A stretch of 64,000 nucleotides of DNA. Source: Hanleya hanleyi. Taxonomy: Eukaryota; Mollusca; Polyplacophora; Lepidopleurida; Hanleyidae. Numbering within the stretch: the stretch's first letter is position 1; every line of letters starts with the position of its first letter. Shown one piece after another: positions 1 through 10,967 of this stretch. Position numbers and translations under genes: made by a program. Location: the NCBI GenBank assembly GCA_036873755.1, contig JAVTVY010045425.1:62001-126000 (forward strand), read 5' to 3'. Below the pieces are notes generated by a model. The model saw nothing but the letters and a program-made list of their open reading frames with translations. It did no database searches and was not told where the DNA came from.

Positions 1-845
1 CCTTGGCGGCCATCTTTAATTTATGCAAAATTTTTAATTATCTATATCTCTGATACCATTTAAGTGTTCTATATGAAACTTGAATGGTATACAGCATCGA
101 TGTATCAAGAGACTTGCAATGAATAACCACATCAGTTTCTCTGAATGACGGGAAGGATAGGCAGCCATCTTCAATTTATGCAAAATCATTAATGATCTCT
201 ATCTCTGATACCATTGAAGTGCTCAATGTAAAATTTGATATACATCATCATTGCATCAAGAGACTTACGATGAATGACAGAACTGGTTTCTCTGATTGGG
301 CGAAAATCTTGGCGACCATTTTAATGTATGCAAAATCATTACTGATCTATATCTGATACCATTTCGTGCTTCATATGAAACTATAAATCATCGATACATC
401 AAGAAACTTAAAATTAATCACAACCAATTTCTCTGATTAGGTGGAAAACTTGATTGCCATCTTCAATTTATGCAAAATCTATACCTCTGGTACTGTTCAG
501 TGTTTGATGCCAGACTTTGTATACATCATCAGTACATCAAGAGAGTAAAAATGAATGACAGAACCGTTTCTCTGATTGGATGGAAACCTTGGCAGCCGTT
601 TTCAATTTATGTAAAATCGTTGATGATCTATCCTTTGATACTGTTCAAGTGTTCAGTATGCTTGGTATACGTCATAGATACATCAAGAGACAAGTAATGA
701 CTGCCGGTTTTTCTGATTGGACGAAAAAATTTGCGGCCATTTCTGATTGCAAGTTTTTCGATAATCTGTATATTTGTCACTTAACTGCTTGATGTTCCTG
801 ATATTTTCAAAGTAGTATGGTTCAAATTGAATAGATTGTGAATGA
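1..845 (+). repeat. Tandem array, ~150-bp monomer family M2 (cut by window edge)
   Basis: About six diverged monomers of 140-155 bp each start near a 'ggcggccatctttaattta'-like phrase (near 3, 160, 305, 451, 589 and 728). They continue through 'atatctctgatacc', 'tatacatcatcgatgcatc' and 'tttctctgattggg'. The same family recurs with its hairpin head at 46741-47905. Short open frames inside it have no coding character. It lies upstream of the first visible host exon, presumably in an intron. Confidence 0.85.
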
Positions 846-1440
846 CTGGCACCCAGAGCCAAGGGGCAAAAACTCTATATTACTTGGCTCCCACTGAAAA
901 TTGGAAGACTTTTATTATTGTTCAGATTATTATAAGGGTTCAAAGCAAGAATGGCTTGTAACCTTTTGTTTTTATTCAGAATATTTTTGTTCTTCCGCCA
1001 TATTTGTCGCACGTGATATGTCAAATTATTTATTTAGTTCTCCAATCCATTCAACATACCACACTGAATTTACCACATTTTAATCTTTCACAAACCACTG
1101 CTAAAGCATCTTCTGCATTCAACCAAATCTTTCAGGCTTTTACTTATGCATTTTCCGTTCATTGTGTGCCAATATACACGGACTAAAACTGTCTGGCTGA
1201 GGGGTTGTTGCCCCTTTTAGGTGCTGCCTCATGTTCATTCTGATTTTGAACACAACTCCGGGAGCAGATTTATATTCGCAGATTTAGAGCAAACTATGCT
1301 CCTCAAATTCAAAATAACTTGTCAGATGAGTTTTTCTCATTGCATTGCAACATAAGAAGAAAAGATTGCAAATCGAAAAACCTTTGCAGTTCACCTTTAA
1401 CTTTTAGAAAATCTAGTAAGTTCATCTGATACCTTTTCAG
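846..1440. other. Intron sequence ending in a splice acceptor
   Basis: I see no gene here. The stretch is AT-rich and ends in a pyrimidine-rich tract and 'ccttttcag' at 1432-1440, the acceptor of the first visible host exon. A phrase at 1196-1225 ('ggctgaggggttg...ccttttaggtgc') recurs at 61726-61754, so part of it is an interspersed repeat. Confidence 0.5.
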
Positions 1441-1705
1441 GTACACCAAAGACTGGTCCCAGATTCCAAACTTCAAAAGACCAGCACAGGGAAGATGCGT
1501 GCCCTCATGACAGAATCATCGCCGGAAGATGGAGAAAGGTTAAAAGTGGCGTTTGCTGAAGGGTATATGGCCAATGACAAGAAGCAGGATAAGGAGGAGA
1601 AAAATATCAGTAAAATTAAGACTAGTGTCATGAGTGTTGTTAGGATCCTGATGATCTCGTTGCTGATTTATCTGATACTGAAGGTGTTGTCAACAACAGG
1701 AGGAA
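1441..1705 (+). CDS. YME1L1: YME1L-like i-AAA protease, transmembrane exon (partial gene)
   Basis: This is the first visible exon of an ATP-dependent zinc metalloprotease of the mitochondrial inner membrane, i-AAA type, with catalytic domains facing the intermembrane space. Acceptor 'ttttcag' precedes 1441 and donor 'gtaagt' starts at 1706. The 265 bases are open from the first codon and end in phase 1. They encode a charged stretch with 'VAFAEGYM', a Lys/Glu-rich segment, then a hydrophobic helix (VVRILMISLLIYLILKVL), the expected single membrane span before the AAA domain. The exon joins in phase to the one at 24775, giving the known order of membrane segment, linker and AAA domain. Alone this exon is only weakly diagnostic; phase continuity with five clearly AAA-protease exons is the main evidence. 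Targeting-peptide exons must lie upstream. Confidence 0.8.
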
Positions 1706-1744
1706 GTAAGTTATGCACTAGTCCTGATAGTTCCTTGTTTATGT

Positions 1745-1862
1745 GTAGTTGGGACAACCGGACAAAATGGCAACCAGACAAAATTACAAATGGAAAAAAG
1801 GGAAAACGGACAAAAATGGTAACAGATAAATGGCAATATTTTTATACGCCTGCCTAAAAGAC
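1745..1862 (-). repeat. Short-period minisatellite (acaaaatggcaacc type)
   Basis: Imperfect ~15-base repeats read 'ggacaaaatggcaaccagac' and variants. The reverse-complement form, 'tgccattttgtccctt', occurs at 9865-9985, so the two are inverted relative to each other. Confidence 0.6.
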
Positions 1863-1894
1863 AAATGTCTGTTTGTCCGTCCCCCATGTCCAGT

Positions 1895-2335
1895 CTATAT
1901 CTGGGACAATTTTTTATCTACAGTTCCAATTTTTGGTGAGTGGATACCCTGAGGGGAGACAATGTCCTGCATACCAAAATGGAGGCCAAGGTCAAAGGTC
2001 ACTGGCCTAAAAACCAGGAAATCACTGAGCCATTCGTTTCCAGTTCATACTTGGATCTGACCGTTTTCTATCCACAGTTGCAATTTTTGTGAGTGGATAC
2101 ACTACATTGAGACTGTGTCACGTACCGAAATTGAAGTCGACGTCAAAGGTTACTGTGGCCTAAAAATCAGGAATTTATTGATCATTGACAGTTTTCTATC
2201 TTCATTTCCAATTTTTGGTGAGTAGATATCCTAGGATTGGGGGAGGGGGGGGGGGCGCGCGATATGTCCCATACCAAATGTAGGTTGCGGTCAGAGGTCA
2301 AAGCTCAGTGTGACCTAAAAATCAGGAAATTATTG
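1895..2335 (+). repeat. Tandem array family M4 (AGGTCA-rich), truncated copy
   Basis: Three to four diverged ~115-130-bp monomers carry 'tttttggtgagtggatac', 'cataccaaaatggagg' and 'aaggtcaaaggtcactg'. The same family is found at 7076-7410 and 48960-50270. A poly-G run lies near 2238-2254. No coding content. Confidence 0.75.
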
Positions 2336-2519
2336 AAAATTAACGCAAAGTTATTTGCGCTGAAAACTTATACTTCCACTACAGGCATTCCTTGTTCCAC
2401 ATGGAATCGCCCTGAAGAATTATAAAAATAGCACGGATCTCGCCCTGCAATCATGCATGCGCATCCCCTCCCGCTCACATTTCTTCCATTTTATCTGGCG
2501 AAAGGTCAATCAGGTAAGA

Positions 2520-4447
2520 AACTGACCAAACTAGTTCAAGTAGAAGGGACTCTCGAAATATAGATTCTGTCAAAACGATGACAGTTAACGTTGAACTTCC
2601 TATCGAGCGGACACCTGTAGATGACGACGGGAAATCGGTAACAGGTCCAGGCTCGGTTTCGGAGGGCCAGTCATTTCCGATCGCTCAATCGGCAATGTCT
2701 TATGATTTTGAAAATTGATGTAAATCTACGGATGCGGGTACTAAATTCTTATTTGGACCTGGGCTTGCGAGATGCCTTCCTCAATCCGGTTGAGGCATGG
2801 ATTGTCCAATCGATCACTATTAACACCTATTAACCCAGTGATGACCGGTCAGTCTAACTTTCTCGGAGCTACTTCTGGTTTCTCTGGTGGCTCTATTCGT
2901 CACCCCGCCGAGACGTTGATGACTACAAGCCTTCTGAGCCACCAGAGAATGAGGTTCCCACAACAACACCAGGCGGGTATGTATACAGGTAGCTATAATA
3001 TGCCGAGATCTATGCCTACCACTGTGATACAGTATTAAGACTCTTCACAACTAGGACAAATATTTAGGCATCCGGTTGCGAGAACATACCAGCCCTTGCA
3101 CGGCATGGCACAAGTATCAGCTTCCGGTGGTGTAGGTGGTTCGGGACCGGGTCTGTTTCGGGCGATGCACCCTCCAGTCTGAGCTTCCTTTTTTCTTCCA
3201 CGTATGCCAGTTCACCAACCTTTACAGTGGCTGTGCTACGGCCATGCGTGAGGTCAATGAACAACCCACGTCAGGCCCAGCTTCCGGTTCACTCCCAAGT
3301 TTCTGATCCCACCCTGGCTGCCATTTTTGCGGAAATGGAACAGCAGCGGCAGGAAATGAAGGAATTGAGAGCGGCAATGACCAGCCAATTCTCGGTTGGT
3401 GTTACACAACATCCAGGTTGACTGACCAGCCCATGCAACAGGGAGCCAATTTCACTGGGTCTATCACTTCCAAGAGTCCCTAATGGCAGGAAGCCCGGGA
3501 GGATATGGAAGTGGATAGGGATCAATACGGTAGCTCAGAATATTACGAACCTGCTGATCCGGATGCTCGGAAATGCAAGTTAATTGACGGCATCTATGAC
3601 TTAATCCCGAACGTTCCGCTTCTGATCCCACATGCGGGGGATATTGAAACAGAGTCGGGGGGTCAACATGGGTTATGAGGCTGGTACAGACACTTCCAGC
3701 TTCAACTGCTAAATTGCTATCCACTCTGTTTGCGATTTATTCCACAGAACGTTAGCAGAACCCACTACGCAGGAGGAGCAGACAGTAAGGCTATGTATGA
3801 CCTAGAGCTCACTTCCGCCCTGCAGGATCTTCTGATTCGTTCCCAGTGGTGAAGCTTAACATCAGATCATACAATATACATGATCCTCCGTTCAACTTCC
3901 AGTCTGCTGAGGTAACTTTTCGTACTTGTGTCCACCGAATATGAAATTGTTAACTAACCCTGATGTTCCCTTTACGAACAAGCAGGCTTCTACACTTGAG
4001 GAAACTATCTCTAAAAGCCATTAAGGATGGATTATTTTTGTTGGCGGGTTTGGAAAGTCAAGAAAGTCACAAGAGGGCATTAACCTCATTCTTGACTACC
4101 AGAAGATAGCTTCCAGTGCTGTTGAGGACTTGTTGGTACACAGCGCCTTCATGTCCTCTATGCTCGTGTATCATAGGAGAAAGGCCTACATTCCTTTACT
4201 ACGTGAGTACACACCGGAAGCTGTAAAGAGAAGCTTGTTAAAGACATCAACAGCTTCCTCTTTACTGTTTGGTAATGCTTTAACCGAAGTCAGACCTGAA
4301 ATGGCTCGTCTTGATCATGACAGTTCAGTGGCTTCTGGTGCTTCTGCTAAAAGACCATTGGCTTCGATGTCTGGTCCCAAAGCGAAGAAGTCCAAGGGTA
4401 ACCCGCCTTCCGGTTCCAAGGCTGCTATGGGTACACCTGGACAATAG
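2520..4447 (+). pseudogene. gag-like region of DIRS copy 1 (broken)
   Basis: Homology to the other copies shows in several frames. A segment at 2772-3038 (with 'SLLSHQRMRFPQQHQ') is shared with 26159-26240. A heptad-like stretch at 3316-3400 ('AAIFAEMEQQRQEMKEL') parallels 'AVILQRMEQQAAELDQF' in the full element and may be a short coiled coil. A segment at 4130-4330 ('SAFMSSMLVYHRRKAY', 'ASSLLFGNALTEVRPEM') aligns with the C-terminal gag of the full element near 36740-36880. The end is Lys/Gly/Ser-rich, as expected for nucleic-acid binding. Stops and shifts separate the pieces, so no protein is expected. Confidence 0.75.
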
Positions 4448-4539
4448 CAAGGCCAAACTCTTCTAACGACCCCAAGTTTTCTGGCTGGGGTTAAACGGGC
4501 AAGGGAGAGGCAAACAGTCTAAGCAGGATAAATGATGTT

Positions 4540-5450
4540 TTGGGCCATACCGACTGGCTTTCGGTATGGCAGGAACCCCCGGGATATCACGTTTTCGGTC
4601 TCTCCACAACAGGATCTTCCGTTGGGGGAAGCCTTCAGTTGTTTTGGCGGAAATGGACAATGATTGGGGCGGAATCGTGGGTCATTCAAACTCCCAGGTA
4701 TGGCTATCGCCTATTGTTCGACACGATTCCCTTGCTGACTGCAACTCCCCTTCCATCTCGCATTCCTTTGCGGGCGGAACATCTATCAGCAATACAATCC
4801 TTTGTGGACAAACTGACAGAGAAAGCAGCTGTCATAGAGCTTCCAGTATGCGAAAAAGACATATCCGAGATGCACATGGTTAACAACCTCAAGCGCCTCA
4901 ACAAGGACTACCTTATTCCACTGCCACAGTTCCGCATGGAGTCCGTCCGGTCCATCCGGCCAGTACTCAAGCAAGGGGAATGGCTGACCTCCCTGGATTT
5001 AAGGGTGCATATCCCGATACATCCAGCTTAAAATTCATGGTCGGCAAACGGCACTTCCAAATGCAAGTACCGCCATTCTGCCTTTCAACTTTTCCTTGGG
5101 TGTTCATGAGAGTGTTTACACCAGTGGCACTATTCATGCACAGACTAGATATAAAGTACCACTTTTATATCGATGACTCACTGCGAATGAATGCCTGCAA
5201 AGAGCAGTTAATCCTTGACACACATCAGTTTGTCTTAATTATCTCCCACACGAAGAGAAGTCAGAACTGACTCCGTCGCACATGTGCAGATTTCTGGGGG
5301 TGGACTACGATACACTACTAGCTCTCAGCAAACCTCCAGAAGATCGATGGCAGAAGATAACGACAAAGATACCTCAGTTTCTCAAGTTATCTCTCAAGTT
5401 ATCTCAAGCCAGTACATTCGGGAATTCTGAATTTTTTTCACTGACTTGCT
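4540..5450 (+). pseudogene. Reverse transcriptase of DIRS copy 1 (broken)
   Basis: The region from 4540 to 5031 matches the N-terminal RT of the fuller element ('VIQTPRYGYRLLFDTIP', 'LKRLNKDYLIPLPQFRMES', 'GEWLTSLDL'). A stop falls in motif A, where 'DLRVHIPIHPA' replaces the usual D-A-Y and has lost residues. Another frame resumes at about 5032-5270 with 'FMVGKRHFQMQVPPF' (motif B region) and 'YHFYIDDS' (motif C, YIDD). A third piece near 5282-5400 contains 'FLGVDYDTLLALSKPPEDRW'. The conserved asparagine-rich 'INLRRLN' is altered to 'VNNLKRLN'. This is a dead copy. Confidence 0.85.
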
Positions 5451-5454
5451 TTTG

Positions 5455-5760
5455 TGACGGAATCAGATAATTTCCACAGAGTGACAATTCTCCCAGACAT
5501 ACTAAAACAGATAGCTCATGTCTGGGAGATGCCGCATACAGATCTGTTTGCCACATCGTGCAACAATCTAATGCCCTGTTCATTTCCCCGGTCCCGGATC
5601 TGTTGGCATACGCAGTGGACACTCTATCGCAGGACTGGTCATGATAGCATAGGCATTCCCACCTCCAGCAATCCTTGCGAAGGTACTCCGGAAGATCCAC
5701 GAACACGTGTGTCATATAGCTAATTGTCCCGTGGTGGCCAGCAAGGCCATAGTTCCTGGA
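5455..5760 (+). pseudogene. Methyltransferase-like (DAM-type) domain remnant of DIRS copy 1
   Basis: 'ILPDILKQIAHVWEMPHTD' and 'DLFATSCNN' match the segment after RNase H in the full element ('ILRQIAQIWEQPLIDLFAT'). From family knowledge, this position in DIRS1-like elements holds a DAM-like N6-adenine methyltransferase domain. Frameshifts follow within about 100 bases. It abuts RT sequence directly because RNase H is missing. Confidence 0.65.
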
Positions 5761-6049
5761 CTTCCTGGATCTTCTGGTAGATGTACCAAGACAACTTCCG
5801 CTCTGGCACAACCGATTATGCTAGCCCGAGTCGTCAATATTCCACAGCCAGCCGGGGCTGTTCCACTATCACGTGTGCAAGTTCTCAATGGACACCTTGC
5901 TCATATGGGATTTTCTGCACAAGTTGGGCGCCGAATGGTACAATTGATTTGACTGTCCTCTTCCATTGTATACCAATTAAAGTGGGTAGATTTAGATGTT
6001 TGGTGTGGAGGGAATGATATCACTCCATCCAGAGCCACTATTTCTCAAG

Positions 6050-7051
6050 TAGCAGATTTTATATTGTATCTGTTCCAGGATAGGGACTAGTACCAGCTTC
6101 AGTAGGTTACAGAGCAGCCATGCTCAGCCTATATTCTTCTGGCTACTGGGATAAATCCTTTGACTGATTCGAGTTTGACGACGCTTACTAAATCGTTCAA
6201 AATTATGAATCAAGTCCGTCACTCCCAAGTTGCCAAAGTGGGACCTATCCCTGGTACTTTGCCAATTGGGGGTGGCATCTTTCGAGCCGATCGATACTAT
6301 TGAGATGCTGTCGTACAAAACCTCGTTTTTGATGGCTCTTGCTTCGGCAGCTCGTGTGTCAGAGCTCCATGCGCTTGATAGAAGGAATGTCAGACACTCC
6401 AGGAACTGGAGCTACATAATACTCTTAACAGTTCCTGAGTTCGTGGCTAAGAATCAAGCTGTCTACGATACTGTATCTTGAGAGTTCACAATTCCAGCCT
6501 TATCTGATTTCCTTCTGCCTGGTCTTGAATCTGACATGTTGATCTGTCCGGTTTGTGCACTTGCATGTTATCTAAATCGTACTGAAGATTGCAGGGCTGG
6601 TAGGAGGCATCTGTTTATCCCTTTCGATTCTAAATCTACACAAGAGATTAGCAAAAATACTATTTCAAGTTGGCTCAAAAATACGATTCAACTAGCATAC
6701 TCCACGGCTATGGATAGACAAGCCATGCTTGTTGACGTCTCTGATCACAAAATTAGAGCACTTGCGGCATGGCCTCTGTGGACTAATAGATCGGTGGCGG
6801 ATGTGATGAGGGTGTGCTATCAGAGGTCAAATACGATGTTTGCTTCGTTCTACCTCCGTGACATGACGCTGGCATGTGACGACCTCTACTCCATCGAGCC
6901 CCTAGTAATGGCACAGAGGCTTTCCATGGGACTGAGGCCAGCAAGATCAGACGAACAGATTTTACCCTGCTTTTTGGTGAGTGCATTTTTCTCTCTCGTT
7001 CCCTTTGAGAAAAATGGGGGGGGGGGGGTGGTGTATGCAACTCGACCTTAA
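6050..7051 (+). pseudogene. Tyrosine recombinase of DIRS copy 1 (one in-frame stop plus upstream shifts)
   Basis: From about 6230 one frame reads through the catalytic core with a single TGA at 6479-6481: 'KWDLSLVLCQLG', 'SAARVSELHALDRRNVRHS' (first catalytic Arg), 'LLTVPEFVAKNQAVYDTVS', stop, 'EFTIPALSDFLLPGLESD', 'KNTISSWLKNTIQLAYS', 'VSDHKIRALAAWPLWTNRS' (His-x-x-Arg), 'NTMFASFYLRDM' (Tyr nucleophile). The usual His before the tyrosine is Asn here. N-terminal sequence upstream of 6230 is in other frames. The recombinase normally integrates a circular DIRS cDNA; this copy is inactive. Confidence 0.88.
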
Positions 7052-7075
7052 GTCAGAGTAGCGGCAATGGTTCTT

Positions 7076-7410
7076 TATAGAAAAAAATAGGTCACGGTCA
7101 AAGTTCACTGTGACCCCAAAGTCAAGAAATTATTAAAACTATATTTTTTTGTGTCAGTCGATACATTAGGAGGACATGTGTCACATACCAAAATGTAGGT
7201 CAAAGGTCAAGGTCACTGTTACCCCAAATACTGAAATTCTTAGAAATCATGGTTTTGATTGTCTGTATATACATTAAGGGGAGACGATGGGTCGTGTACC
7301 AAAATTTAATTCATGGTCAAAGGTCAAGGTCACTGACCCCAAATCACAAAATCATATCACATGTTATATGGCATTTGTCCTTTGGAATTGTCTTCCCCAG
7401 TCTTTTCGAT
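7076..7410 (+). repeat. Tandem array family M4 (AGGTCA-rich), second copy
   Basis: Three monomers carry 'aaggtcactgtgacccc'-like phrases, 'acataccaaaatgtaggtca' and 'gaaattattaaaa'. It ends at 'atggcatttgtcc' (7369), the same phrase that ends the array at 50272. The family's downstream tail is displaced to 8700-9165 by an intervening 1.3-kb segment. Confidence 0.8.
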
Positions 7411-8699
7411 GAGCAGATTAAGGGCGAGTTGTAAATCACTCTCCTGAAATGCTTTGGGGGAGCTGTCGCTCTCCTTGTCAATTGCTCGCCCAAAACACTA
7501 CTGGGAGAGCAATATCATTTCAACAAAATAATTAGCCAAAACAATTGTAAATATCTTCCACAATCTATGATTATTTCAAAGACGAATTAAAAAAGTTCTT
7601 AGATATTGAACTTTATTTAGATTTGAACTTTTTTTTTCAAATTTTCTGTTCAACTATTACTAGTATAATTTAAATGGAATATATTTATCAGTTTTATGTA
7701 ATTTTCAGTTTTTTAATTAATTTCTAATGTACATGTATGTAAATTATTCTAAATATTTTCAAGTTGGTATATACTATTTTTCGTCTGCTTCGCAATGATG
7801 GCATTGTTTATTTTAGAATATACAATTCAATTCAAATCTATTTACCGGGTTCATCTTTCTCGGACCCAGAATGAACAAGAATGGATATTCCATGGACCTT
7901 CCCTTCAAGGTGCCTCAAGATATTACTCTTCGTTACGGAATTGGTACCCTCTACATAGCTGTCAAATGCTTTTTTGGCCGCCCCGCGGAGATTCAGGATG
8001 TCCGGAGATCTTGTCTTTATACCGTGCACACAGCTTGCACCAGACGAATGTGACGTACTGCCAACCATCCCTCTCCTCGGTTGTAAAACCGATGTGTTGT
8101 TGAACGGCTGTTCCCCAGTTGTTGAAAGTTTTCAACTCCACTTTATTCCTTTCGGAATGCCTGCCATCGCGAAAGAGACGATACAAGAAATGTTCAACAG
8201 GATTATTGCTCGAGCAAAAGACGGAAGCTGCATGTCACGTACGCCCATCTCCAGCAGGCGCCTCCAGCAGCTCTCGTCGGTACAAATTGCCCGCCCAGAG
8301 AAACACGTGCTCGCTGATTTCCCTGTAACAGATGATGAACCAATGATCGTGCTCATTGTGTCTTAATAAGCCAATCACGCATCACTTTGCAAAAGGTGTT
8401 TGGTCAGGACGTTCGCGTTATGCGCATGTCAAAAGTTAGTCAAGTTTATTTCCGCTTTCTGTTTGAGTTTTCTTCGGAGGTACATGTACTCGTTGAAAAT
8501 TAAAGTTTTACGGGAGGCGATTCTATTGTTTTATGATACCATTTAGCTGGATTTCGTTACAATTATGGGCGAGTGATAAATCGGTCGCCTGCAGGTCTTT
8601 GGGCGTGTGTGGGCGCGAGCGCGAGCGATCGCTCGCCCTTCCTCGCAGAGACTGCTTCCCTGTCTGATACATGTATGAAACACCTGCATTCAGTTGAAC
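7411..8699. other. Probable nested insertion splitting an M4 repeat from its tail
   Basis: At 50270-50330 the M4 array runs directly into its tail. Here the same junction is separated by about 1.29 kb that has no counterpart there. Both ends carry similar 'gggcgagt(t/g)(g/a)taaatc' phrases, and GC-rich 'gcgagcgcgagcgatcgctc' lies near the right end. It contains an antisense zinc-finger exon relic (7838-8186). The rest is AT-rich with no recognisable gene. Confidence 0.5.
7838..8186 (-). pseudogene. TTF/BED-like zinc-finger exon relic (hAT-related family), frameshifted
   Basis: On the minus strand, 'FTTEERDGWQYVTFVWCKLC' and 'CARYKDKISGH' continue in another frame as 'SYVEGTNSVTKSNILRHLEG' and 'KVHGISILVHS'. 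The pattern C-x2-C followed by H-x5-H, together with 'EGTNSVTKSNILRHLEGKVH', is typical of the TTF-type zinc finger in ZNF862/C17orf113-like proteins, which derive from hAT transposases. One indel near 7970 breaks the frame. A related unit lies at 58951-59167, also antisense to the host gene. Family assignment is by motif only. Confidence 0.6.
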
Positions 8700-9165
8700 T
8701 GTTGTGAAATAAAATCCATACATTTACTATTTTAACTGGGAGAGTGGATCTCTGAACTTAATATCTGTTTGTTAACTCAAGAACAAAGGTTTACTTCATC
8801 ACTGTCTTCACATTTTTCTTCCTTCATGAATTTTTTCTCACCTGAAGAGAATCTATTTGAAGGAAACCTAATACTTGGGTTTGAATATTGTCGATTTCAT
8901 TGTGGCATATGTGAGCCCTCAGCTCTTGTTTCAAGGTCACCCAGTTACTAAGAGTTAAGCCCCTTTTAGTTTATCATTCAACATAAGGTGTCATAACTGT
9001 TACGTTCTCGTAAGCACAAAATCTCAGACCTTTCTCTGGATTGCTATCTACCAATTGGGACCAAGGCAATTAAAACAACCTTGAATTTGGACAAATGTAA
9101 TTTCAGATGTACGGGCGTATAATGAAAACCCTTGGACTCGGGTATAATATAATATATTTTTGCAA
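8700..9165 (+). repeat. Dispersed repeat: tail of M4 element
   Basis: About 460 bp align with 50315-50745 through many shared phrases: 'aaaatccatacatttact', 'attgtcgatttca', 'tttctctggattgcta', 'acgggcgtat'. I see no open frame shared by the two copies, so it looks like a non-coding mobile-element tail. Confidence 0.8.
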
Positions 9166-9351
9166 TTCTGCCGTGTTAAACCAACAATCATGTTCACTGA
9201 GTTTTCCTTGGCGCTGAGGGATTTTTTAATTGAATAATACAATATATGTAGTTTGACGTCAGGTAAAATTTTTATCACACAAAAAGTAGGCCTACTGTCT
9301 TCTCATTATTCATATGAGTATTACAGATATTCGTCCATCAGAAAGTGTAGC
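9166..9351. other. Unassigned intron sequence
   Basis: I see nothing recognisable here. It is AT-rich and unique within the window. Confidence 0.4.
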
Positions 9352-9575
9352 ATATGGCAGGGCTTCGTGTTTAGAATTAGGGCGCGAGCTAATAATAGCT
9401 CATGTCAAAATATTTAGGAGAGCGTATTTGAAAGTCAGGCGAGTGGTTGCAATATAATACAACATAAAATATGACGGTTTACGTGAGCTAAAAATCACTC
9501 TCGTCACATGAATTTACACGAGTGTTTGCGTGCAGGTGAGCTATCACTCGCGCTAAACACGAAGCCCTGATATGG
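9352..9575. mobile_element. MITE, 212 bp, with 16-bp TIRs and 6-bp target duplication
   Basis: The terminal inverted repeats are perfect: 'cagggcttcgtgttta' at 9358-9373 and its reverse complement at 9554-9569. They are flanked on both sides by 'atatgg' (9352-9357 and 9570-9575). The CAGGG start resembles hAT-superfamily ends, although hAT usually leaves 8-bp duplications. It has no coding capacity, so it would depend on a transposase elsewhere. Confidence 0.82.
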
Positions 9576-9864
9576 CATGATTTATATAGATATTTCATTT
9601 AATACTATTTTCTCATTTGGGTATTAAAGAATAGAGGTGAGAGAAGTGTTCACACCTACATGTATGGTGTCCTGGGAGGTGATTTTATATATACATGTAA
9701 CATGCTGTTATTCTGATAAATTAAAGTACATGTATTCAGTACTATTTATCCTGAAGTTTAACTAAAATTTTGTTATTAATTGCAAAGATCATGAAGATAC
9801 CGGTAAACTAAATAATACCTCAAATAATCCATAGAATGCCTGAGGATAGTTTTGAAAAAATATG

Positions 9865-9985
9865 ACACTTTTTTCGGTTGCCATTTTATCTGATTGCCAT
9901 TGTCCCTTTGCCGTTTTGTCCCTTTGCCATTTTGCCCATTTGCCATTTTGTCTGGTTGTCATTTTGTCAATTGCTATTTTAACCT
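9865..9985 (+). repeat. Minisatellite, ~15-bp unit (tgccattttgtccct)
   Basis: About seven imperfect units of 'ttgccattttgtcc(c/t)' type. The same motif occurs inverted at 1745-1862. Confidence 0.8.
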
Positions 9986-10344
9986 GTGTAGCTGGTTATG
10001 TACACTTTGTGGTAAATATATGTTTCTAATGAGCAGCTGGTGTTTAATGTATGATCTCAGAGTGCCTGGTTAGCTTGATTTATCATGTTTATTGTAGTAC
10101 TCAAAACAATTTTTTTTAGCTGACTTCACATGTATTTTTAATTGCCTACTCTCCAACGAAAGTTTAAAAGCTGTCGAGTAATAAACAATAGTTTGAAGTG
10201 ACTTTAACCATGAATATGATGAAACAATTTGTATGTATGATGAATTGTGAAGGAAGAATTTATGAGGTGTTGGAAGGAGTCAAACCCACATCCTCTCCAA
10301 ACTGTTTACCATCTGATCTATAGGTTGGATTCCCATATATTTTT
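9986..10344. other. Unassigned intron sequence
   Basis: AT-rich, with no gene and no repeat I can match within the window. Confidence 0.4.
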
Positions 10345-10631
10345 GCCCCTCAATCATTTGGGCCTCCGAGTATTGTCATCGCAATGTATGTTCGTCCGTC
10401 CGTTACCATATTTTAGGTAAAACCACTTGAGATAATGTGACCAAATTTTGCAAACTTATCTGGTTACAAGTCAGACGCCTTTCAAAAATTCTGCACATTG
10501 GGCAAGAGCCATGTGCAGAAAAGATGCGTCCATAGCTCAAGGAGTGGTGTTTTGTTCAGCGCCCATGAAAATAAAAAATTTCAGCAAAATCACTACTGTT
10601 GGATTACCTCATGATGTCTGATATACTGCAA
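10345..10631 (+). repeat. Hairpin-headed repeat fragment
   Basis: It begins with a weak stem-loop of C-rich and G-rich arms (10346-10370), then 'tattgtcatc' and 'cgtccgtccgtta'. This is the same head layout seen at 46744, 60428 and 63346. About 230 bp of body follow, then DIRS copy 2. Only one monomer is present, so it is truncated. Confidence 0.55.
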
Positions 10632-10967
10632 TAGGGCATTCGGGAAGTATTCTTTACGATTATCAAACATTATGACCTCTCATATGTCTCAGATGGCATG
10701 TAATTCATGTGGTAAAGCCTTTGTATGACCTACATTCCACCTGTCTAAACTGATGTCAAGGCATAGTCTGCACTTAGGACAGAGCATGCGATGAATGTAT
10801 TGTTTGGGCCCCAGGTGTATTTCAAGCCTACCTTTTTGGGACATTGGCCCGTGCTGATAATGCTCCGGTGCCTCAAAATTATGCTGATCCTGAGACATAT
10901 GTGGCTCCATCTCCACATTCAAGCATAACAAGGATACTATGATTCTTACTGCTATGCCAGCTGGGGG

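Larger units (their letters stand above)
2440..7040 (+). mobile_element. DIRS-like tyrosine-recombinase retrotransposon, decayed copy 1
   Basis: Pieces of gag, reverse transcriptase, the methyltransferase-like domain and tyrosine recombinase appear in the canonical order on the plus strand, broken by frameshifts and stops. The family is related to, but distinct from, the fuller element at 34297-40790 and matches the copies at 10632 and 25445. RNase H is deleted: RT-proximal sequence near 5440 runs directly into sequence that lies after RNase H in the fuller element. The 3' untranslated part, ending in a G run at 7017-7028, resembles the G-run region after the recombinase at 40228. I could not place inverted terminal repeats, so the outer limits are approximate. 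Confidence 0.85.

Noticed and set aside
1495..1857. Start codon at 1495 as the host gene start
   Set aside because: The frame is open back to a good acceptor at 1440, and it continues past the donor at 1706 into a minisatellite, so 1495 is an internal Met.
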